A stretch of DNA of 34,816 nucleotides, taken from the NCBI GenBank assembly GCA_002409975.1, contig DHOO01000021.1:16388-51203 (forward strand), read 5' to 3'. This document shows, in pieces, positions 15,018 to 23,704 of this stretch (positions are counted from its first letter, which is position 1; the number at the start of each line of letters is the position of its first letter). The DNA is from Firmicutes bacterium UBA5388. Lineage in GTDB: Bacteria; Bacillota; UBA4882; UBA10575. The notes beneath the pieces were generated by a model, which saw nothing but the letters and a program-made list of their open reading frames with translations, was not told where the DNA came from and did not search any database. The position numbers and the translations under genes were made by a program.

Positions 15018-16058
15018 ATGGCGAAAAATAAATCAGCAATGATCGTTGTGGCTGTTCTTTTGGTTGTAGTTGTGGTGGGCGCCGGATTTTTTATCTTTCG
15101 CGGACCTAAAGAGACTGAGGAAATTTTAACTTCTGCCGGCTTAAAAGTTGCTATGGTAACGGACGTTGGTGGTCTTGGCGACAAGTCCTTTAACGATGCT
15201 GCTTATGATGGCTTAAAAATGGTGGAAGCTGAGATTGGCGCTGAAATCAAAGTAGTAGAATCCTCAAAGATGGAGGATTATGTTCCAAACCTGAAGAGTT
15301 TAGCGGATCAGAAATACGATATGATCTGGGCGATTGGGTTTTTGATGACCGATGCTTTAGCTGAAGTGGCTGAAATGTACCCGGAGCAGAAATTTGGAAT
15401 CATTGATGCTGTGGTTGAACAAGATAATGTCCATTCGGTAGTCTTTAAAGAAGAAGAGGGTTCTTTCTTGGTGGGAGTGGTCGCCGGCATTGACAGTAAA
15501 TCTCAGAAAGTGGGATTTGTTGGTGGGATGGAGTTCCCCTTGATTCAAAAGTTTGAAGCAGGATACCTTGCCGGGGTAAAAGCTGCTAATCCGAATGCAA
15601 AAATTTACACGGCTTATGCGGGGGCATTTGACGATCCCGCTAAAGGTAAGGAACTGGCGGCTTCACAGTTTAATATCGGCGCCGATATTGTTTACCATGC
15701 GGCTGGAGCCACGGGTTTGGGTGTGATTGGAGCTGCTAAAGAGAAGGGCGCTGGCTATTGGGCTATTGGGGTCGATAAGTGTCAACATGCTGAGGGACAG
15801 GTCGGTGAGGAAAACTATGTTCTAGCTTGTATGATGAAAAGGGTAGATGTGGGTGTACATAAAGCGACCATTGAAGCGTTGAACGGCGATTTTACTGGTG
15901 GAGTAACGGAATTAGGTTTAGCTGAAGATGGCGTTGGAGTTTGTGAAGCGGCGGAAGAAACTGCATCAGCCGAAGCTTTAGCTAAGGTTGAGGAGTTCAA
16001 AACAAAGATTGTTGCCGGTGAGTTTGTAGTTCCTACTAACCCTAAAGATGTAAACTAA
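15018..16058 (+). CDS. BMP-family nucleoside-binding protein of ABC transporter
   Basis: 346 residues. Extracytoplasmic substrate-binding protein of the BMP (TmpC/PnrA/YufN) family, whose studied members bind purine nucleosides. Hallmarks: AMVTDVGGLGDKSFNDAAYDG near residue 43-63, IWAIGFLMTDAL, GFVGGMEFPLI, HAAGATGLGVI and a WAIGVDKCQ strand. A single N-terminal hydrophobic segment (7-27) lacks a lipobox cysteine, so the protein is either anchored by an uncleaved helix or released, unlike the lipoprotein form usual in Firmicutes. The ATG is preceded by AAGGGGTGG. The ATPase and two permeases follow after a terminator, so the binding protein is probably made in excess. Confidence 0.92.
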   Translation: MAKNKSAMIVVAVLLVVVVVGAGFFIFRGPKETEEILTSAGLKVAMVTDVGGLGDKSFNDAAYDGLKMVEAEIGAEIKVVESSKMEDYVPNLKSLADQKYDMIWAIGFLMTDALAEVAEMYPEQKFGIIDAVVEQDNVHSVVFKEEEGSFLVGVVAGIDSKSQKVGFVGGMEFPLIQKFEAGYLAGVKAANPNAKIYTAYAGAFDDPAKGKELAASQFNIGADIVYHAAGATGLGVIGAAKEKGAGYWAIGVDKCQHAEGQVGEENYVLACMMKRVDVGVHKATIEALNGDFTGGVTELGLAEDGVGVCEAAEETASAEALAKVEEFKTKIVAGEFVVPTNPKDVN

Positions 16059-16072
16059 ACGGTAAAGTAACG

Positions 16073-16102
16073 AGTGCCGGTTTAATCAACCGGCACTTTT
16101 TT
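16073..16102 (+). terminator. terminator between binding-protein and ATPase genes
   Basis: AGTGCCGGTT (16073-16082) pairs perfectly with AACCGGCACT (16088-16097), loop TAATC, then six T. Partial readthrough would give lower expression of the ABC and permease genes. Confidence 0.9.
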
Positions 16103-16104
16103 AA

Positions 16105-16220
16105 GGTAGTCGCTCACGCTGGCTACCGCCCGCGCACATGAAATGATGAAAATCAAAGCTTCATCTGGGACTGGCAAAGGCTGTCATTCAACACGAGCGA
16201 CGAGTATCGAGCAACGAAAG
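16105..16220. repeat. composite intergenic repeat element, copy 2
   Basis: The 25-bp block 16105-16129 matches 3614-3638 with one mismatch. It is followed by ATGAAAATCAAAGC and then CGAGTATCGAGCAACGAAAG, both resembling the tail of copy 1. The element sits between the terminator and the ATPase ribosome site. Confidence 0.6.
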
Positions 16221-16249
16221 TATTTTCTTTGTAGGAGGTGAAGTATTAC

Positions 16250-17794
16250 TTGACATCCGAATTTCTACTGGAGATGCAGGGTATCAGTAAAAGTTTTCCA
16301 GGAGTACAAGCTAATAAGGATATTAATTTCAATTTACGTCGCGGTGAAGTCCATGCTTTACTGGGGGAGAACGGAGCTGGGAAGACCACTCTGATGAAGA
16401 TCTTGTTTGGGTTATACAAACCGGATGGGGGCGAGATCAGATTAAAAGGGGAAAAGGTCGAGATTAATTCTCCAGAGGAGGCGATTAGGCAAGGTATCGG
16501 GATGGTCCATCAACACTTTATGTTAATCCCTCCCTTTACGGTCCTGGAGAATATTATTCTGGGGGCGGAACCACGTAAATCCCTTGGCCGACTGGATCAA
16601 GCAAAAGCTGTGAAAAAGATCAACAGCCTCTCCCAGCAGTTAGGTCTCAAAGTAGAGTTGGACACAAAAATTGAAAATGTAACTGTTGGGATGCAACAAA
16701 GGGTAGAGATCTTAAAAGCTCTTTACCGAGAAGCTGAGGTTTTGATCTTAGATGAGCCTACCTCGGTATTAACTCCTCAAGAAGCTGAAGATTTAGGTGA
16801 AATAATAAGAGAATTGGCGGCTGGCGGTAAGGGAGTAGTCTTTATCACCCATAAACTTAAAGAAGTGATGAAGTTTGCCGATCGGATTACCGTTATTCGG
16901 GGAGGTAGGGTTGTAGATTCGGTTAATAGTTCCGAAACAGATATCCAGACTTTGGCCGAGATGATGGTGGGCAGAAAAGTATTTTTGGAGATGAAAAAAG
17001 GCCCCTGCCGTCCAGGAAAGGTAATCTTACAAACTAAGAATCTAAAGGTTGTGGATAACCGGAGATTACCCGCTGTTAAAAGGGTTAATCTTCAGGTGCG
17101 AGCCGGGGAAATTTTAGCTGTAGCTGGGGTTGATGGTAACGGTCAGAGTGAGTTGATTGAAGCGTTAACCGGTCTGCGTCCAGTGGCTGGTGGTCAGATC
17201 TTACTTGAAGGTCAAGAAATTAATTATGCGAATCCTCGACGGATCTTAGAAAAAGGAGTCGGTCATATTCCGGAGGATCGACAAAAAAGAGGTCTAGTTC
17301 TTGATTTCTCAATCCAAGAAAATCTCCTTCTTGAACTGTACCGCACACCTCAATTTTGTCGGGCGGGGTTTCTCCGAAAAGAGCAGAGCCTGACGTATGC
17401 TGAGAATTTAATAGAAGAGTTTGATATTAGAACACCGGGACCAGGAATAAAGGCGTCTTCGCTTTCTGGTGGGAATCAACAAAAAGTAATAATTGCTCGG
17501 GAAATTAGAAGAGACCCCCAACTATTAATTGTCGCTCAGCCAACGAGAGGGCTTGATGTTGGAGCGATTGAATTTGTTCATAAGCAGCTAATCAGCGCAA
17601 GAGATTTAGGCAAGGCGATTCTTCTGTTCTCCTTAGAGTTGGATGAGATTTTAAGTTTAGCCGATCGGATTGTGGTTATTTATGAAGGAGAAATTGTTGG
17701 TAATCTTGCGCGGGAAGAAGCAACTGAGGAAAAACTTGGGCTGATGATGACTGGTGGTCTGTTGGCGGAAAGGGAGGCAGTTAATGATGGGTGA
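16250..17794 (+). CDS. ATPase of the BMP-type nucleoside ABC transporter
   Basis: 514 residues with two fused ABC domains, as in YufO/NupA-type proteins. Domain 1: Walker A GENGAGKTT, signature VGMQQR, Walker B VLILDEPTSVL. Domain 2: a degenerate Walker A (GVDGNGQSE), a full signature LSGGNQQK, and a Walker B in which the usual DE is AQ (LLIVAQPTRGLDVGA). The asymmetry is the norm for this family, leaving one hydrolysis site. The start is a TTG at 16250, 9 nt after AGGAGGTG (16233-16240); the in-frame GTG at 16238 overlaps that site and cannot be used. Overlaps the next gene by 11 bp. Confidence 0.93.
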   Translation: MTSEFLLEMQGISKSFPGVQANKDINFNLRRGEVHALLGENGAGKTTLMKILFGLYKPDGGEIRLKGEKVEINSPEEAIRQGIGMVHQHFMLIPPFTVLENIILGAEPRKSLGRLDQAKAVKKINSLSQQLGLKVELDTKIENVTVGMQQRVEILKALYREAEVLILDEPTSVLTPQEAEDLGEIIRELAAGGKGVVFITHKLKEVMKFADRITVIRGGRVVDSVNSSETDIQTLAEMMVGRKVFLEMKKGPCRPGKVILQTKNLKVVDNRRLPAVKRVNLQVRAGEILAVAGVDGNGQSELIEALTGLRPVAGGQILLEGQEINYANPRRILEKGVGHIPEDRQKRGLVLDFSIQENLLLELYRTPQFCRAGFLRKEQSLTYAENLIEEFDIRTPGPGIKASSLSGGNQQKVIIAREIRRDPQLLIVAQPTRGLDVGAIEFVHKQLISARDLGKAILLFSLELDEILSLADRIVVIYEGEIVGNLAREEATEEKLGLMMTGGLLAEREAVNDG

Positions 17795-18893
17795 AGATTT
17801 AAAAAAGGATCTATTCAAAGATTATGGCCAGAAATTATTCTTCCCACTAGTGGCCCTTTTTATCTCTCTTTTTGCCGGGGGTTTGCTTATCGCTTGGCTG
17901 GGGGAGAATCCGTATATTGCTTTTCGGCACTTGTTTCAAGGCGCTTTAGGCAGCGCTACCAATTTTGGTGAGACTTTGGTCTATACTACTCCTCTTCTCC
18001 TTACCGGGCTTAGTATCGCTCTATCTTTTCGCTGCGGTCTCTTTAATATTGGGGCTGAAGGACAATATATCATGGGGATGATGGGAGCGGCTTGGGTCGG
18101 ATCGATTTTTACCGGATTACCGGCTTGGCTCCATATACCCTTGACCATGGGCGCTGGGATCCTCTCAGGTTGCTTATGGGGGGTCGTGCCAGGAGTTTTT
18201 AAAGCAAAATATGGGGCCCATGAAGTAATTTTAACGATTATGATGAACTATATTGCTTTGCATTTTACCGGCTATCTTGTTAATTACATTCTGCTGGCGC
18301 CACCGGGATACTTGCCAGCTACGCGAGTTATTAATGCCTCTGCTAAACTTACGAGGTTACTTCCGCCTTCAAGAGCCAACACCGGTTTTTTTGTCGCCAT
18401 TATCTGTCTAGTGATGGTCTATATTTTTCTATGGAAAACAAAATGGGGTTTTGAAATAAGAGCAGTTGGGCTAAATCAGGAAGCGGCGCGTTATGCTGGG
18501 ATCAATGTTACCAAAAACATTGTTCTGGCCATGGCCTTAAGCGGAGGTTTGGCGGGACTGGCCGGCGCGCTTCAGGTTCAAGGGATACAATACCGTTTTA
18601 ATGATCTCTTTGCTTTTACCGGGTATGGTTTTGACGGTATCGCTGTTTCTTTGTTAGGGAACAACCATCCGGCTGGGATCATCTTAAGCGCTTTTCTGTT
18701 TGGCTCTTTAAACTGTGGGGCTTTACAAATGCAGAGTGTGGCAGGGATTCCCAAAGACTTAATCGGTATTATGCAGGCGGTGATTGTCTTCTTTATCTCA
18801 GCGGATTACTTATTAAGGAAGAAATTGGAACAGCCTCTTGGTGAAGAGATCAATGTGAGACGGGGTAGCGCTGGTCAGGAGGTGGCAAAGTAA
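17784..18893 (+). CDS. permease of nucleoside ABC transporter, first subunit
   Basis: 369 residues, about ten membrane helices, with the BPD-transp-2 (YufP/NupB-like) pattern ALSFRCGLFNIGAEGQYIMG and FGYGFDGIAVSLLG-type segments (here FTGYGFDGIAVSLLGNNHP). The start is ATG 17784 after AGGGAGG (17771-17777); an in-frame start at 17754 has no ribosome site. It overlaps the ATPase end by 11 bp and shares its last base with the next start, giving tight coupling. Confidence 0.92.
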   Translation: MMGEDLKKDLFKDYGQKLFFPLVALFISLFAGGLLIAWLGENPYIAFRHLFQGALGSATNFGETLVYTTPLLLTGLSIALSFRCGLFNIGAEGQYIMGMMGAAWVGSIFTGLPAWLHIPLTMGAGILSGCLWGVVPGVFKAKYGAHEVILTIMMNYIALHFTGYLVNYILLAPPGYLPATRVINASAKLTRLLPPSRANTGFFVAIICLVMVYIFLWKTKWGFEIRAVGLNQEAARYAGINVTKNIVLAMALSGGLAGLAGALQVQGIQYRFNDLFAFTGYGFDGIAVSLLGNNHPAGIILSAFLFGSLNCGALQMQSVAGIPKDLIGIMQAVIVFFISADYLLRKKLEQPLGEEINVRRGSAGQEVAK

Positions 18894-19831
18894 TGGAATT
18901 GGCATTTGCTATTAATATCATCGCCTTTGTTATTGCTTCTACTTTCCGAGCTGCCACTCCCTTAATTTTTGCCTCATTGGGTGGAGTTTTTTCTGAAAGA
19001 TCAGGAGTGGTCAATATTGGACTGGAGGGAATTATGCTTTTTGGGGCATTTTTTGGAATGTTAGGTTCTTATTTTACTCATAATCCTTGGTTTGGCGTGT
19101 TTCTAGGCGTTTTAGTTGGAGGATTAATAGCGCTAATTCATGCTTTTCTATCTGTAGATCTGAAAGCAAATCAGGTAGTGAGTGGAGTGGCGATTAATCT
19201 CTTGGCCACATCAGCAACAGCCTTTTTATTACAAAAGGTCTTTCATACTACCGGACAATCAAGTTCGGTTCCTAAGGTTAAGGATTGGCAGATCCCGTTC
19301 TTAAAAGAGATTCCCTTTCTTGGGGAGGCAATAGGAAAGCTGAATCCTCTAGTCTATCTTGCCGTTGGTTTGGTGTTTCTTTCCAGCTATTTTCTTTTTA
19401 AAACCACGTATGGGTTGCGTCTCAGGGCAGTAGGAGAAAACCCGGAGGCAGCAGAGACAGTAGGGATTAGCGTCCGGAAGATCAGATATGGCTCAGTGGT
19501 TGTTAGTGGGTTTTTAGGAGGATTAGGTGGTGTCTACCTCTCCCTCGGGCAGATGGACCTTTTTCGGGAGTATATGAGCGCTGGTAAAGGGTTTATTGCT
19601 TTGGCGGCTACGATTGCGGGAAAATGGAATCCTAAAGGCGCTTTTTTGGCGTGTATTCTTTTTGGCTTTGCCGAAGCGATGGAAGGCCAGTTTCAACTGC
19701 TGGGGATGAATATCCCCAAACACTTCCTTCATATGCTACCGTACGTTTTAACGATCTTATTAATCTTGGGGTTAGTAGGCCGCTCTGTGGCGCCAGCCGC
19801 CAGTGGAATACCGTATGAGGGGAGAAAATAG
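18893..19831 (+). CDS. permease of nucleoside ABC transporter, second subunit
   Basis: 312 residues, membrane protein with about eight to ten helices, of the YufQ/NupC type. The motif FSERSGVVNIGLEGIMLFGA is the characteristic loop of BMP-transporter permeases; GKGFIALAATIAGKWNPKGA near the C terminus is also typical. ATG 18893 shares its A with the preceding TAA; GGAGGTGG lies at 18878-18885. It closes the four-gene transporter. No nucleoside-catabolic gene adjoins, so the substrate assignment rests on family alone. Confidence 0.92.
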   Translation: MELAFAINIIAFVIASTFRAATPLIFASLGGVFSERSGVVNIGLEGIMLFGAFFGMLGSYFTHNPWFGVFLGVLVGGLIALIHAFLSVDLKANQVVSGVAINLLATSATAFLLQKVFHTTGQSSSVPKVKDWQIPFLKEIPFLGEAIGKLNPLVYLAVGLVFLSSYFLFKTTYGLRLRAVGENPEAAETVGISVRKIRYGSVVVSGFLGGLGGVYLSLGQMDLFREYMSAGKGFIALAATIAGKWNPKGAFLACILFGFAEAMEGQFQLLGMNIPKHFLHMLPYVLTILLILGLVGRSVAPAASGIPYEGRK

Positions 19832-19870
19832 GAAAAATAAAAAAACAAACTACCTCTTTTGACCTGAAGA

Positions 19871-20041
19871 TTAAAACTGGGCGCAGATAAAAAAGAACCC
19901 TGAATAGTTAGCCGCTGTTCCGCTAATAATGGTTAGAAAAACCCATAAAATCAGGTTTTTTGGAGAGCGAGCAACAAGAAAAGCCAAAAATTGAATAAAA
20001 AGAATTAGGGATACTGTTATTATGAAATGGTATCCTATTTT
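19871..20041 (-). pseudogene. possible membrane-protein remnant
   Basis: The minus strand has about 56 open codons ending at TAA (19871-19873) with two hydrophobic segments (LILFIQFLAFLVARSPKN, LILWVFLTIISGTAANYSGF). It has no ATG and no ribosome site and lies just after the transporter gene of the nitrilase operon. It could be the tail of a lost membrane gene, or chance in AT-rich DNA. The rest of 19832-20084 holds nothing recognisable; a weak AAAAACC/GGTTTTTT hairpin lies at 19937-19961. Confidence 0.25.
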
Positions 20042-20084
20042 CTAGGTTGGTTGCATGGATGTTTAAGGTAATTATGTATTTCCC

Positions 20085-21410
20085 TCACATACTTACTTCA
20101 TGTGTTTTACCCATTTTTTCTAAATCTGTTTCCGACAAAGAATATTTGTTCAAGAAAAATAATCCTACAATGATACATACTGCTGCTATAGGGCCTCCCA
20201 ATCGAATTCCCATTGGTCGTTCGGCGCTATATCCAAAAACCCTAAAAAGTAGTGGAGTAACAAAGGAAGACAAGCCAATCACGATCTTGATCACCAGACC
20301 CTGGGCGCCAAAAAACATGCCTTCTCTTCTCTGACAATGCATAATACCATCAAGTTCAGCTATATCAGCTATCATTGCATTTGGAATGACAAATATTACT
20401 GATAGAGGTATACCGGCAAGAACTACTATGATAAAAGCAATATGATAAGGGAAGAATACTCCGAAAAATCCTGTTAGAAAAAGAATGAGCGCAAAGAAGA
20501 TGGAAGTCCCCATCAGAACCTTTTTCTTTCCTAGTTTTAATGTTATTTTAGGCAGAAAGGGCATAAATAATAAAGCGGCAATAAAGGCGCCTGAGATCAT
20601 GAGTCCGGAACTTTCAGGAGTGGCGCCCAAAAGCACTTCAGTTATATAAGGCATTGTAATGGTTAAGGTATTTATCCCGAACCACACTGTAATGTAGGAT
20701 ATAAGATAATATACAAAGTTTCTATTGTTTAGGGTACAACTTATGGATTCGAAGAGACTGATGGTGGGCAAATCCTCTTCCTCTGATAACTCTTCCTTTA
20801 CAAAGAGGGGAGTCAATATAATTGAGGCCAGAGCAATGATCCCCAAAATAATACTCATGATCTTAAAGCCGTACAGGTTGATAAGAGCTCCGGAACCCGC
20901 TTCTGCGATCATTACCCCTGCAATCTGTGTCAGTCCCTGCATCATAGTAAGTCTTATTCGCTCACTATTTGTTTTGGATATTTCATTAATCAAGGCCAGA
21001 TAGGGCGCCACGACAATGGTAAAAAATATAAAGAATAAACTTAATATGACCGTAAGATAGATAAAATTTGCTATCGACTCATGGTTAACAGGGGGAAACC
21101 ATAACAAGATAAAACATAATGTTAGCGGTGCTGAACCATATAATACAAAAGGAAGACGTCGGCCCATTTTGCTTTTTGTTTTGTCAGAATAATAAGCGAC
21201 AATCGGGTCAGAGACACCGTCGATAATCCTGGCCGCTACCATGGTAAATCCGATCAAACCCACGGGGATAAGCACCTGCAGCCCTGCAATATTTGCTTCC
21301 GGCGGAGTATAAAAATACTGATACCATTTCACCGTTGTTTGAGTAAATACCGAAATACCCAGATAACCTATGGCGTACATGAGCATTATAAAGTTTTTAT
21401 TCTTTCTCAC
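20085..21410 (-). CDS. GPH/MFS-type sodium or proton symporter
   Basis: 441 residues, about twelve membrane helices. The sequence DGVSDPIVAYYSDKTKSKMG followed by RRLPF is the loop 2-3 signature of the glycoside-pentoside-hexuronide (GPH) group within the MFS-like transporters; GRR and the final SLSETDLEKM cytoplasmic end also fit. The start chosen is GTG 21410, 9 nt after AAGGGGG (21420-21426) and 4 nt past the stop of the upstream nitrilase gene, so translation is coupled. Its substrate is unknown; co-transcription with nitrilase-family genes makes an amide, nitrile or carbamoylated compound a guess, not a finding. Confidence 0.85.
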   Translation of the reverse strand: MRKNKNFIMLMYAIGYLGISVFTQTTVKWYQYFYTPPEANIAGLQVLIPVGLIGFTMVAARIIDGVSDPIVAYYSDKTKSKMGRRLPFVLYGSAPLTLCFILLWFPPVNHESIANFIYLTVILSLFFIFFTIVVAPYLALINEISKTNSERIRLTMMQGLTQIAGVMIAEAGSGALINLYGFKIMSIILGIIALASIILTPLFVKEELSEEEDLPTISLFESISCTLNNRNFVYYLISYITVWFGINTLTITMPYITEVLLGATPESSGLMISGAFIAALLFMPFLPKITLKLGKKKVLMGTSIFFALILFLTGFFGVFFPYHIAFIIVVLAGIPLSVIFVIPNAMIADIAELDGIMHCQRREGMFFGAQGLVIKIVIGLSSFVTPLLFRVFGYSAERPMGIRLGGPIAAVCIIVGLFFLNKYSLSETDLEKMGKTHEVSM

Positions 21411-21414
21411 CGCA

Positions 21415-22479
21415 CTAAACCCCCTTATAAGTATTAATAAAATAATTCTTTTCAAACTCTGTATTTACATCGCCATAATATTCATCATTTTGCCTAACCC
21501 TATATAAATCCTTAAGATTGATTCTTCCAGTGATCATGAAATCTCCCTCATCTTTTTTTGCCATAGAAATAATACCATCTTTCCTATCCGTTATTTCCAA
21601 AGGCGCAAATATTCCTGCTTTACCAGTGAAATGCAGCCCACATAACCAGCCATTCAAAGATGGCTTTAGACCAAAAACATAAGATTCCTGCACTCGGGGC
21701 CAAATCCCCCGTAAAGCCCGGAATAAGTTATATTCCTCATTATTAGCAATAGGTAAAATTACAAGATCACAACCCAAACTTCTGGCAAGCTTAAAGGTCT
21801 CAAAATAGGTGGCATCCATACAAATGGGACAGGCAACCTTACCTATATCCAGCTGAAAAACATTTAAAAAGTCGCCTCTTTTTATTCCTAATCCCTCTTC
21901 AAAATCTGTTAGATGAAGCTTTTTTTGAACACCTAATATTTCTCCTTGAGGGGAGATTATCGCCCCGCCGTTATAGAGGCCATCCTCTTCCCTGATGAGA
22001 TAGCTACCTGTATATACATATATTCGGTACTTTCTTGCTAACCCACCCATGATTATCTCAATGGCATTTTGGATGGGTTTTGCAACTGAAAAGAAAAACT
22101 CTTGAAGAAAGGCATTACCCTTATTTGACCCATCTGTAGAATTATTTCTTTCCGCCGGTGAAAATTTTTTATTCAAATATGCGTTTATACTTCTAATACC
22201 AGGTAAAATTCCTAAGAGATCAAAGAAATTATACTCCGGAAAAACAATTAATCCGCTCCCTCTTTTGGCAGCCTGAGAAATAAAACTGTCCACCAGATCA
22301 ATATACTCTTCAATTCTTCCTACAAGCTTAATACTACGCTGTACACAAGAGACGACAATATGATCTTGATCCCTTTCTCTGTATCCAAGATTAGGATTGA
22401 TCTCTTCAAGGTATTTCTTGATCCGTTTAGGATTCAATTTCCTGTTGAAATAACATTCAATAACTCTTCCCATCTCCAT
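21415..22479 (-). CDS. carbon-nitrogen hydrolase (nitrilase superfamily), complete triad
   Basis: About 354 residues, longer than the usual 260-300. Triad, numbered from ATG 22479: Glu82 in LIVFPEYN, Lys187 in VQKKLHLTDFEEG, Cys220 in CPICMDATYFE. Members cleave amide, nitrile or carbamoyl C-N bonds or make them from ammonia or acyl groups; the specific reaction is not evident. The roughly 40 residues before the first strand and an insert near 100-125 (KKFSPAERNNSTDGSNKG) are unusual. ATG 22479 overlaps the preceding TGA (TGATG); ATG 22473 is an alternative. Second of three operon genes; it shares the fold with the preceding gene product, whose triad is lost. Confidence 0.9.
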   Translation of the reverse strand: MEMGRVIECYFNRKLNPKRIKKYLEEINPNLGYRERDQDHIVVSCVQRSIKLVGRIEEYIDLVDSFISQAAKRGSGLIVFPEYNFFDLLGILPGIRSINAYLNKKFSPAERNNSTDGSNKGNAFLQEFFFSVAKPIQNAIEIIMGGLARKYRIYVYTGSYLIREEDGLYNGGAIISPQGEILGVQKKLHLTDFEEGLGIKRGDFLNVFQLDIGKVACPICMDATYFETFKLARSLGCDLVILPIANNEEYNLFRALRGIWPRVQESYVFGLKPSLNGWLCGLHFTGKAGIFAPLEITDRKDGIISMAKKDEGDFMITGRINLKDLYRVRQNDEYYGDVNTEFEKNYFINTYKGV

Positions 22480-23276
22480 CACCTAAAAATATCTTTATAA
22501 AGATCTATATTAAGCTGAGCTAGGGTGTTGAATTTTTTTACGGCTTCTTTTCTTTGCTCATTATCAAGCATAGCTGTAATGATTTGATTTTTATCGGTCT
22601 TCCTTTCAAAAGCCAACAAACCGTTTTCCCTCGCTGTCATTTCCAGAGGCCCATGGATAGCAGAATAACTATAAAAATCATGATTAAACAAATTTCCCTT
22701 TAAACCACTTTCCACCCCAAAAAATAAATTTTGCTGAACGTTCTGCCACAATCCGCTCAGCTGTAAACGGACATTTTTTCCACCTCTGATGGCGGCAGGC
22801 GCCAGTACTAAATCTACATCGTCCAAGGCAATCTGCCTTGACACTTGAGGATAAAACAGATCAGTTGAAACCATCAAAGCTGTCTTCATACCATTAACAA
22901 GGATGCTTTTAACTTCAACACCTCGGGATAAACCTTGCTCCTTCTCCCATTTTGCCAGATATATTTGCTTTTGCTGTAAATAGATACTTCCATTTTTTAC
23001 GATACAGGAGGAATGATATTTGCAGCTATTTTGTTCTTCAAAATAACTGCCGGGACATATGTAGATGTCTTTATATAAAAGAGAGACTTTCAGGATATCA
23101 TCTAAAAATCGAGCGCTACAATCATACAAGCAGCCAACAAGTCCGGGGAATACTACAACTTCTGCCTCTTCAACCAGACAGTAATCTAACCATTCCCTGG
23201 TTTTTGCAATCAGTGATTGGCCACGACTAAGATTATAAAAATCCCTTTCCTTAAAGACAACAGAAGCCGCCTTCAA
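22479..23276 (-). CDS. nitrilase-fold protein lacking the catalytic triad
   Basis: 265 residues. Aligned by eye to the downstream nitrilase, the same fold landmarks appear (EVVVFPGLVGC, QQKQIYLAKWEKEQGLSRG, ALMVSTDLFYPQ, VDLVLAPAA), but each catalytic residue is replaced: Glu by Gly45, Lys by Gln104, Cys by Ser137. The distance from the Cys position's next Asp to the DLV strand is identical in the two. It is probably a non-catalytic partner or a ligand-binding protein. The start is TTG 23276, 6 nt after AAGGAGG; a longer frame to 23336 lacks a site. Its TGA overlaps the next ATG. Confidence 0.8.
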   Translation of the reverse strand: MKAASVVFKERDFYNLSRGQSLIAKTREWLDYCLVEEAEVVVFPGLVGCLYDCSARFLDDILKVSLLYKDIYICPGSYFEEQNSCKYHSSCIVKNGSIYLQQKQIYLAKWEKEQGLSRGVEVKSILVNGMKTALMVSTDLFYPQVSRQIALDDVDLVLAPAAIRGGKNVRLQLSGLWQNVQQNLFFGVESGLKGNLFNHDFYSYSAIHGPLEMTARENGLLAFERKTDKNQIITAMLDNEQRKEAVKKFNTLAQLNIDLYKDIFR

Positions 23277-23277
23277 A

Positions 23278-23373
23278 TTAATCCTCCTTAAACAAGGCGT
23301 GGTATAAAGCAAATGCCAGATAGCCGCTTCTCTCACCAGATATTTGTAGATGCCTTGTCGATATTTTTTCCAT
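23278..23373 (-). CDS. 31-residue ORF leading the nitrilase operon
   Basis: MEKISTRHLQISGERSGYLA at the N terminus; the frame ends with TAA just 1 nt before the TTG of the nitrilase-fold gene and reads through its ribosome site. A predicted promoter lies 23 bp upstream. GGTGG and GAGAG precede the ATG, a weak ribosome site. It could be a leader peptide coupling translation, a small operon protein, or the tail of a lost gene. Confidence 0.35.
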   Translation of the reverse strand: MEKISTRHLQISGERSGYLAFALYHALFKED

Positions 23374-23395
23374 TTCTACCACTCTCGCCACCCTT

Positions 23396-23424
23396 TTTAT
23401 ATATATTCTACTGTTATATTCCAA
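23396..23424 (-). promoter_or_regulatory. promoter of the nitrilase-transporter operon
   Basis: On the minus strand TTGGAA (23424-23419) and TATAAA (23401-23396) are 17 bp apart. The rest of 23374-23704 contains the bidirectional terminator and otherwise no gene. Confidence 0.5.
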
Positions 23425-23600
23425 TTCCTTTTAGAAAACATCTTCGGATAAATATTTGACTTCATTATACCTTCAATTTATGGTAGAGCAGAGTTTTATA
23501 ATCATTCCATATATCCACATTAAACTGTCTTACAAAGTGTATAGCAAAAAAGGAGAAATTGGATCAGAGCCCTTGATTTATTAAAAGTAACAGTTACAAA

Positions 23601-23645
23601 AAGGAAAAACGAGATAGCATTCATGGCGCTATCCCGTTTTTCCTT
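23601..23645. terminator. bidirectional terminator between operon head and transketolase
   Basis: An 18-bp stem with one mismatch (23601-23618 with 23628-23645); AAGGAAAAACG and CGTTTTTCCTT are its outer arms. T-rich flanks on both strands. It should end the transketolase transcript on the minus strand. Confidence 0.75.
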
Positions 23646-23704
23646 ATTTCAAACACATCGTTATTGGGGTTGCCCTTTAACTTAGGGTTCCTTTTCTTGG
23701 AAAT

